Below, piece after piece: positions 56,500 to 64,000 of a stretch of 64,000 bases of DNA. This stretch comes from Takakia lepidozioides (lineage: Eukaryota; Streptophyta; Takakiopsida; Takakiales; Takakiaceae). The notes under the pieces were generated by a model, which was given only the letters and a program-made list of their open reading frames with translations, searched no databases and was not told the origin of the DNA. Both the position numbers and the translations under genes were made by a program. How positions within the stretch are numbered: position 1 is the stretch's first letter; every line of letters starts with the position of its first letter. The stretch is from assembly GCA_030704615.1 (NCBI GenBank), contig CM060734.1:7318001-7382000 (forward strand), in the 5' to 3' direction.

Positions 56500-58981
56500 G
56501 CCAATGTCAGGAAGAGCGACTGTGCTCGCAATTGTGGAATATGAAGAAGTTCTACAAACGAACCTTACCTTCTCTTTTGCATCAACACAAGCCGTTGACA
56601 CGTGATGCAGTTTCTCCAATTGCATGGTTGGGTGAATGGCCCGAGAATAATGCTTTGCTATCTCGCACAAAAAGTCCTGTCCCAGAGCCAGATCTGCTAT
56701 CGCCACCAACTTCACAAGCTTGGATTTGTATTTGATTTTGGACTTCACCCCAATACTCTTTCAGTGCCTCCACTATTTTAGGCTTGGACATCATCACATT
56801 CCATGAACAAGCGTTTGGCGTGGGCCAAATCCAACTTGATGTTTGGCCCTGCAAACACCCAAATGCACCAACCAGTCATTCAAATCCTCTGCACAGAAGA
56901 GAGAAAAAATGAGAGGGACTCCTATGAAGGAAGAGGGAGTAGGACGTACTTCATAAACCACCTCTACCCTTGCATCCGGGTAGATGCAAGGTAAGGTGGA
57001 CCAAAATGGACGTCACCGATACAGTTTTCAGTGACTGTCGTGCATGATATCATGAATTGCTTTGAATAGAATCAATAATGTTGAGAAACATTTTCCATGC
57101 TGGATTCCTAACTTCAATATCTACCTATATCAACCGTTAAATTGTCAATTGATCAAATAAAATGTCCAAGAGGTATGGACTTTTTTTAACACGATAATGG
57201 TGGACTGCCACCGCTGCATATGAAAATACATGGACTCAAAATAAGCCATTGTGCCTTTGGTGTATTGCCTTGAACTTTTGATCTAAGGGGGCCAATTTAG
57301 AGAACACTATAGTTTTCAATTTAAAATGACAATATCAGTTGTCATTTACTACCTATGGATTAATATGAGTGTTATATATAGGGGATTTGTTCTAGTTTAG
57401 TACATCTTGTGTTTTGGGCTTTGGAGGTGTCAAATTTTATTGAAAAGGATACAAAAATATAATCTATAATGGCTTGGTTGTATATATACTACAAACTTTT
57501 TTTTTTAGTTCAAATTAAAGACTAAAATTTATAGTAAAAATTATCTTTGATGTTTGGGGTAAGACCCTTTACTAAAAATGTTAAATATACCATTGTCTAT
57601 CATCATTTGAATTATTTGGGGAAATATCGTCAACTTTAAATTTGGTCATGGACTTCCATGGAAGGCAACATCTGCCGTTTTTGGTCCACCTTACCCTGCA
57701 ACTACCCATCCATGCTAAGCCATGTCCAATCAGATTTCGCCTCTGATTTCTGGATAAGGTCCGTAGATCGAGGAAATCTGCATACTTTGACACATGAGTC
57801 TGACCCAGTGAGGAAACCCTGTACAACATGTGTGCCATATGGATGGAGACATATGCATTTTCAGTCACCCTACAAGGCCGACAGTCCAATTCAGTATATG
57901 AAAGTCGAGGAAGGACGTTTTCTGAAGACAAACATAGAGATTATGAAATTCGGCACCGCATTGTGGGATACACGAGGATGGGAAGAGGAATCGTACATGT
58001 TGATGTTTGCCAGGGCACTTTTCAGCAAGGTCCTATCTTTGGCTTCCATCTTCAGAACCACACTGTCCACCATGTAGTGCCAATTGATTTCGTCGGGGTG
58101 GTTCTGCTTGATGTACTCTCTCCAGGTAGAAGACGGTGATTCCCATCCCAGACAAAAAAAACATTTTCCCCTTCATGTGTGCAAACATAGGATCAGCTGC
58201 TAGCATCATTTTGAATTCCTTGTTGTGAGTATGCCAATGGGGACCCCAAGCTGCTTCTTCTTCCGCTGTTGGGCCACAAGATTCACCTTCGTCATTCTCA
58301 ATGGAATCGTAGAAGGCGGCTGACCCCACCGGGGTAGCCTTCTCGGAATGCAAACTTCATTTTGTCAACGTCCCATGGGATAGCAGGCCTCACTAGCGGG
58401 AGGAAATTCTGAGGGTGTGAGAATACACCATGCTCCCCAAAACTCTGTCAATGCTGGTGTGAGTCTCCTCCAACATTTTGGCAGCTGCCATCTGAAAGTC
58501 CTCATGCGATATTTCAGGTGGTGGGGGAAGGGGCTGCTCAGACGGAGCACCCATTGGTCTGCATGTACTCTTCTTCATGTAAGCCGACACTTCCTCTAGG
58601 AGAGTAGAGTCGTCAACCAGGTACGTCAACAAACGTCGTCATCCAGGTAATCGAACTGCCCGACATTGTCATTATCCTGTTTTTCAGCAAGTGCATTTGC
58701 AGGAGCCGCTGCAAGAGCAGCATGTTCGGGATTGTTGCCCAACGTTGCAGGACCAGCGGCTGGTCTGCTGTAGCTGATATATTGTCCCCGGTTTCTTTCT
58801 GAAACTCGACCAGCAACATCTTTTTTGCAAGCGGAAGAGGTTTTGTTGGAGACTCATCTGCCTTTCCTTTTAGAACCTTCTGCTTCTTGCGGTTTGCACC
58901 GGAAGGGGACTCCGGTGGGCGAGTTTTCTCCACCCTTGGACTGAGCTTTTTCATCACCGGTGTTTTTCCTCCTGATGCCAT
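56500..58981 (-). pseudogene. ParB/methyltransferase-like protein copy B, N-terminal half
   Basis: The start is MASGGKTPVMKKLSPRVEK (ATG at 58981). A basic low-complexity region follows, then FQMAAAKMLEETHTSIDRVLGSM (about 58510). The ParB-like segment is VGSAAFYDSIENDEGE, WGPHWHTHNKEF, then KMFF and, after a one-base shift at an A/T run (about 58155), FVWDGNHRLL. After an intron comes VTENAYVSIHMAHMLYRV (about 57870). A long AT-rich intron (about 56965-57650) separates the next exon, KIKYKSKLVKLVAIADLALG with HYSRAIHPTMQLEKLH (about 56740-56620). Exons and introns sit at the same positions as in copy A. The gene then breaks off near 56500. Its continuation lies on the other strand at 53990. 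Confidence 0.82.
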
Positions 58982-61595
58982 TGTGCTGTGGACATCAAAC
59001 CTCCACCTTGCCGAAGCACTTCCCACAACCGCACAATATCCAAGCTCGCAAATTCTGCTCTTGGTGAAACCCACTACCCAGCGGTTTGTCCTTGTGGTTG
59101 TTGTTGGGGAGTGGTGGTAGTGATCTGGGGTCGTTGGGAAGCCCTTGCAGTGCTTGAAGGTCGCGGGGGTGTCTGGGCTGCGGCAGCTTCCTCTGTTCGC
59201 TCCTACGGCTCTTCAATTTCATGTGATCCCTCCACCTGTGTTGGAATCAGGCATCTAAACATTTGCATGCATTCAAAAATGAACGTAGAAGAAGAAAGGC
59301 ATCGTAAGAAGAAAGACGAAGAAACAAGGAAGCACAAAAGAAAGTGTGTTTCGGTGCTCGATCAAGGGACCGCATCCTGAAAGCACCAAGCTCTCACTGG
59401 AGGCTGCGTCACCTGCGAGTTGGTGAGGATCATCTCCTCCGGAAGGCAAAGGTGCTTCTTCTTAGGCATTGGTCTCGGACCCAAATAGAGTGGGCAGAGT
59501 TGCGTTGGCGTCTAGTTAGTAATTAGGAAGAGAGCCCCGCTTTCGTTTATAAACCCTCTCAGGGCGGTGGGACCCTTCTAGAAGGGTGGGACACATGTCA
59601 GGCCCTAATCAGGCCTACTCCCACCACTCGGCACCTGTATCCTAACTACCCAAATTGGCCTGAACCGTCCCCTATTTAATAGGTATCACCTTCTTGCCTT
59701 TTTTTTTTTGGACCCCTTCATTTCTTGAAATCCCTCTACATATGCCTTATTATGTAAGGCCCCCACTCTAATTCCTGGACCACTCTAGAATGAACATGGC
59801 CTCAAATTGGGGGGCTTATTGAGTTCAACCCTCCCCCCCCCCCACGTCCCCCCTTTAAATTTCTTTGTGGTCTTTTATTGACTCAATGGTAGAAAAATCC
59901 TCGTTTTTGGATAGCTTATAGCCCCGAGCAAGGGCTCGGGAACGCACTGCCCCCGGGCCATCCCGGAGTAGGGAGGAGCGAATACCGCCCCAAGACGGCG
60001 GGAAACTTGCATGAACAAGAAATACAGTAGCCTAAAAATTAGGCTACAGTAGGATGAATAGTGTATGAAGAGAGGTAGAAGATGACGGATTGCGCACTTA
60101 AAATATACCTCCCCCTACCTTTTCTTAGGAACAAGTGAGATTTGGGAGGGACTTGGAACGAAAGAGGGGTGGGCCCACCAATTCACTTATTTTAATAGTT
60201 TAGCCAAGCACGCTTTGCTAGTTTTGAATGATTTTCATTAACGAAGGAGTGATTTATCATCCAAAGGGGATAAACACCATTCATTAGTAGTAGAAGTTGG
60301 TCAACTCTGCGGGAACATGTTCCCTCTACGATAGTGAATAGTTCCCAGTGTAATCTTGTGTTCTCAAGTGGTACCCTTGATCCCCTGGAGGTAATTCTGG
60401 TATCCCTGGGATCTTTTGGAGATTCTCCACCCATAGGAATTTTCTTGTTTTTCTTCATTTTTATTAATTTTTATTTGATTTTCTGCTATTTTTTAATCCA
60501 GTAAATAACCATTGCAATTTAGGAGTTTCTAACGCCCCCCCCCTTTAAACTGAAAACTGAGTTTTAAAGGGATTTAGCCCTTCCTAAGGGTTGTCTTGAT
60601 CCTAAACACCCATGAATTGGAGGGGCAGTGGGAAGAGGTATCCCTCTTCCTCCCTAAACTCGGTAGGCGCTTTGTGAAGGGACCACAAGAGGATCCCGGC
60701 TATAAGCACCTCGGGGTTTAGGCCTGTAGGAAACTTAGAAAATAAGTAAGACTTGGAAGACAATCAATGTATAAAAAATCGTAAACAGACCGTAGGACGT
60801 AGGAACGCAACCTTGCCCTGTGAAGAAGATTGAACTTTTCTTTGCCGGTAGAATTAGAATTTTGTTCACTGATTTCACAACTAACACATCACGGATCCCC
60901 TACACTAACTGCAGTCGGGTGGGCGGTTCTCCGAGCCCAACCCATTCCGCTACACACCTCGACCCCTCCTAGCTAGTATGCCGGCACCCTGGCTGCGTGC
61001 ACCCATGGCTCATCAAAGACTCGGGTCTTTTGAAGATCACTCAGAGTTGTTCGGTTATCTTCAGAAAGAAATCTCAATTTGTGGCTTTGTTTGGAGATAA
61101 GAAGGGAAAAAAGAGGGGCAAAACTCCAGTTGGGATTGTTGTCATCTCATCCACTTTCCTCCCCCCCTGACTTCAGTTGGATTTCCTCCCGGCTGCTATC
61201 TTGAAACAACTGCATGCAAGCTGCAACATACACAACTGCAACTGTGGCAAGACAAAATTTGAACAGGATTTTGGTACAAGCGGGTGGTGGGCATTTCTGT
61301 CCTCAACATGGGACAGCTGCTGTCCAGTTGCCCAACTGAACACCTGGCACACCATCAAATGTAAGGCTACTTTTCCTGAAAGAATTCCAATTTTAAACCC
61401 TATTAACGTACAAGCTTGATGTTACTACAGCAGTACCCTTATTTTGCTTCCAAACTATTCCTGGTTAGGGAGGCTTCACCTGTCACTGAGGACTAGGTGA
61501 CCATAAGGGAAGTGAGAAAAGGGCCTGGAGGCAAATCTTCAATGTACAAGCAAGGGCAAAGCCATCATGCGTGAGGAGGGACTCTATGGTTGGAT
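58982..61595. other. Non-coding stretch between the mobile-element cluster and the 3' gene
   Basis: Only short open frames without recognisable domains are present. A short CCCGAGC...GCTCGGG inverted repeat lies at about 59924-59941 and a C-run at about 59828. No LTR, tRNA or element boundary could be supported. Confidence 0.45.
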
Positions 61596-63043
61596 TCACA
61601 TCATCATGTTTAGGTCAGACAAATCATCCATTGGAACGTCTAAACCCATGAGAAGCTCATCTGATGGTTGCAAGCTGGGGTCCTCGACCTCAAAGTCAAG
61701 CCATGCCCCCAAGGCTTGTGCACTCAAATCCGTACCCATATCTTCCATGCCAGGCAGGGGCAACTGTGAGAGGTCTACAACTGCCTCACTGTCAATCCCA
61801 CGCCTGGGCTCTTGAGAAGGAACAGGGGCCAGCAGTATTGGAGCAAGTTCCTGCTTTGCGTGTGCCAACCTCTGTATGGATGGTTGTTGTGCAGCTGGGG
61901 CCTGCCCCTTCGAGAATTGCTGCTGAATGGGAGGTTTCGGAAACAATCCATTCACAGGTTTTAAGAGAGGCACATTTTTAAGTCGTGGTTTCGTCTTGGT
62001 CTTGCGCTCCCCCTTGATGTTGCCTAGGTTGGGCCAGGCAGCAGCAGCCACAGTCCCTCCTTTAGTGCTGTCTCCACTGCGACTATGGCTACCTTCCTTA
62101 TACTGGCTCCCCTTCCCATCACGGTCGCGCTCACTGCGCTTTCCCTTTGTCCCACCCAGGCCATTGATCCCTAATGTCTTGACATCCCGCATGCTGGTTG
62201 GGCCTGCCACATCTTCCAGTAACACTTCTCGCTCCTTTGCTCGTGATGGCCAAGCCTCCTCTTTAGGTTTGACACGTTCCGTAGGAGGTCCTAGAGGTGA
62301 GGGCCCCTCTGACAAATCCCTTTCTGTCTTTGCCCTTCCTTCTGGCCGGCGGACAGCAGGCCGTCCTAAGGCTTCAGTAACAACAGCAGCTGTTGCAACA
62401 ACTCCACAAGCAATCTCCATCACATAGGGAGGGAGGAAAAAGCAATAAACTAAAGTGAAAAGCCACAATTTAGCATAAAAACATATTCCAGCTACTTTAC
62501 ATGGGCTAATTTTCTTTTAACCTGCCAGACTAAGATAATATTTTCTTTCTGCACACATGCCCTATTGTAAGGGTTGCAGACATGTAAAGAGAAATGAATC
62601 TAGTTTGAACAAAACAAGGTGGTTCCCAAAAGTGCAGAAGGTGCATGTTCATCCTCTTCTTTCCAATTAGAGCCCGGCAACATAGACTAAAAAGTGCACC
62701 TCCATGTCCATACATGAATACAGACATACAAGCAGCATGCAAAGAGAGGAAAGGTACACCAACCTGGAGGCTTAGGAGTTGGAACTGGCACCAATACAGG
62801 GGCATCTGCAGCAACAGGAGTAACACCTGCATCACTCTCTAAAGCACCAGCAGCTCCCTCCTTTGCTACGCTCACTTTGGGATTGACGCAAAAAAGCAAA
62901 TCCCGCAGTGTAGGGTCAACAATACAGCCATGGCCTGCTTTAAAGCTGTGAACCCTTGCCAGCACCCGCTTGGCAAAGGTCAGTGCTGCAGCTCTAGCCC
63001 CTTTGGCAGCTGCTCCCTTGGAGCCCGAGTTTCCCCCTCGTCC
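61596..63043 (-). CDS. Plant nuclear-type protein of the AT2G19390/AT4G29790-like family, 3' part
   Basis: Two exons are readable on the minus strand: 63043-62764 (after a TTTTCAG acceptor, starting GRGGNSGSKG) and a last exon from about 62389 to the stop at 61596. The donor at 62763 and an acceptor after TTGCAACAG keep phase. The last exon contains REVLLEDVAG, GGTKGKRSERDRDGKG, NIKGERKTKTKPR and the C-terminal MGLDVPMDDLSDLNMMM. From memory these are hallmark stretches of a family of large, disordered plant proteins annotated after Arabidopsis AT2G19390 and AT4G29790; molecular function is not established. The 5' exons are not identified and may lie beyond the window. No disabling change is visible. 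Confidence 0.65.
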
Positions 63044-63303
63044 CTGAAAACAAGGAAAACTGGTGTCAAAACAACACAAAGAAGCTTTGATAACAGCATA
63101 CAACATAGAGATCTGACTGTGCAGTAACACACCTCATGCTGTTTACCTCTTGGATATTAGAATAACTGTATGTTCCACTAGATTAAAAAAAGAAGAATCT
63201 CAGACCCAGTCATTTATACCAAAGCACTCTCTTGCATATAACTCTCACACATTCATTACGATTGTACCCACCTACAAGGGTCAAACCAAATAGCTGAATG
63301 TTC

Positions 63304-63747
63304 CTATGGGAAGCCTCTCAGAAGAACAGTTCCAGGATTTAATTGATGCAAAGCCTGCTTACAATGTAGCACTCTGCATGTTTCTTTTGCCGTGACTTCA
63401 ATATTCCCACTTACAACGCTCAGTTCAAGACCATTTGGTACGATGATGTTAATAGCAACCCAGACATGCATCATATCACAAGTGAAGACTGAAGACAGGT
63501 CAGTGGGCATACCATGCGCCGAGTGTAGGCCAATTCCACAAGCTTCTCCATGGCCAGGTGCTCCCGAGCCCTGTAGTTCAGATTTACAGTCATTTACATA
63601 TAGCAAAGTATCCTTCTCAAAGATCCAGTCTACAAACTGGACCATACTCGGCAGGCAGAGAAGTGAAGGCAGATCAGAATTTGACAAGGGTGTTCCTTGA
63701 CCATAATCGCTTGCTGCAGCTCGGTTTACAGGTTGGGCTGCCAGCAA
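63304..63747 (-). CDS. Open frame of unknown origin, possible upstream exon
   Basis: The frame (about 147 codons) reads SMVQFVDWIFEKDTLLYV and ACGIGLHSAHGMPTDLSS. It is not low-complexity and could be an exon of the minus-strand gene or of a separate one. I recognise no domain and found no convincing pair of splice sites. Confidence 0.25.
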   Translation of the reverse strand: MLAAQPVNRAAASDYGQGTPLSNSDLPSLLCLPSMVQFVDWIFEKDTLLYVNDCKSELQGSGAPGHGEACGIGLHSAHGMPTDLSSVFTCDMMHVWVAINIIVPNGLELSVVSGNIEVTAKETCRVLHCKQALHQLNPGTVLLRGFP

Positions 63748-63953
63748 TGGTCCTGGTGGACAAACCTGTTTCTTACAATGATCTCAGGGAACTGCCAGTG
63801 CCTGCTTCTACTCCGTGGCCACATTATCAATATCCATTTAAGGCAAAGACTGCACCTGTCTTCAGCTTCCTTCCTGGCCAGGACCGCGCTCTCAAGACTT
63901 TTGATTCGTCCCTTATTATTGCAAACCTGTGCCGGGAAACTCAGTCTCATTAG
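63720..63953 (+). CDS. Possible terminal exon of an unidentified plus-strand gene
   Basis: After possible acceptors (TTGCTGCAG or GGTTTACAG, 63711-63731) a frame reads GLPAMVLVDKPVSYNDLREL and FLPGQDRALKTFDSS and stops at 63951-63953. AATAAAC follows within a few bases. Codon use looks natural, but no domain is recognised. The frame overlaps the end of the minus-strand frame at 63304-63747, so at most one of them is likely real here. Confidence 0.3.
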   Translation, partial: LGLQVGLPAMVLVDKPVSYNDLRELPVPASTPWPHYQYPFKAKTAPVFSFLPGQDRALKTFDSSLIIANLCRETQSH

Positions 63954-64000
63954 AATAAACTGTTTATTTCAATGACAATTATTACAAGCAAAGGCTTGGA

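Overview
The window is nuclear DNA from a plant. It has GT-AG introns, a pectin-degrading GH28 gene, and a 3' gene whose C-terminus matches a plant-wide nuclear protein family. Almost everything between these two genes is nested, mostly decayed transposable elements, so a large repeat-rich land-plant genome is likely. I cannot name the species.

Layout. 1-5.2 kb: an apparently intact nine-exon polygalacturonase gene (+). 5.8-6.5 kb: a small non-autonomous hAT element with a perfect 8-bp target duplication. 7.35-7.62 kb: a copia-type LTR (-). 7.9-14.2 kb: arrays of GCGACCGCC...GGCGGTCGC hairpins interleaved with an unrecognised transposon gene (coiled coil plus half a RING-like motif). 14.5-38.0 kb: a hAT transposase gene (-) split by an 18,042-bp Mutator-like element (MULE) at 14785-32826, with a further hairpin array and a second hAT fragment beyond. 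38.3-47.2 kb: two fused Ty3/gypsy-type retroelements and an inverted integrase fragment. 47.2-59.0 kb: two more MULE transposase copies and a rearranged second copy of the MULE's accessory gene. 59-61.6 kb: no recognised gene. 61.6-63.04 kb: the 3' part of a plant gene on the minus strand, with further possible exons to the window end.

The most notable system is the MULE. It has terminal inverted repeats, a perfect 9-bp duplication (CGTTTATGG), and flanks that join into one hAT reading frame. It carries a SWIM-type MULE transposase gene (-) and a divergent multi-exon gene (+). That second gene encodes a ParB/sulfiredoxin-like motif (WDGNHR) followed by a domain laid out like a bacterial amino-methyltransferase, with motif IV altered to LDIPDGE. 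About 5.4 kb of 96-bp satellite lies between the two genes; its commonest monomer contains a perfect 30-bp palindrome centred on GGCGCC. Related GGCGCC modules lie near the element end and inside an intron. The same gene pair recurs at 47-59 kb, which suggests a real two-gene element family.

The second notable item is the retroelement at 41.1-46.9 kb. A DNMT3-like C5-cytosine methyltransferase sits in the pol frame between protease and reverse transcriptase. Its catalytic Pro-Cys is Pro-Phe here, and the frame is broken only by stop codons. All element genes in the window appear to be pseudogenes.
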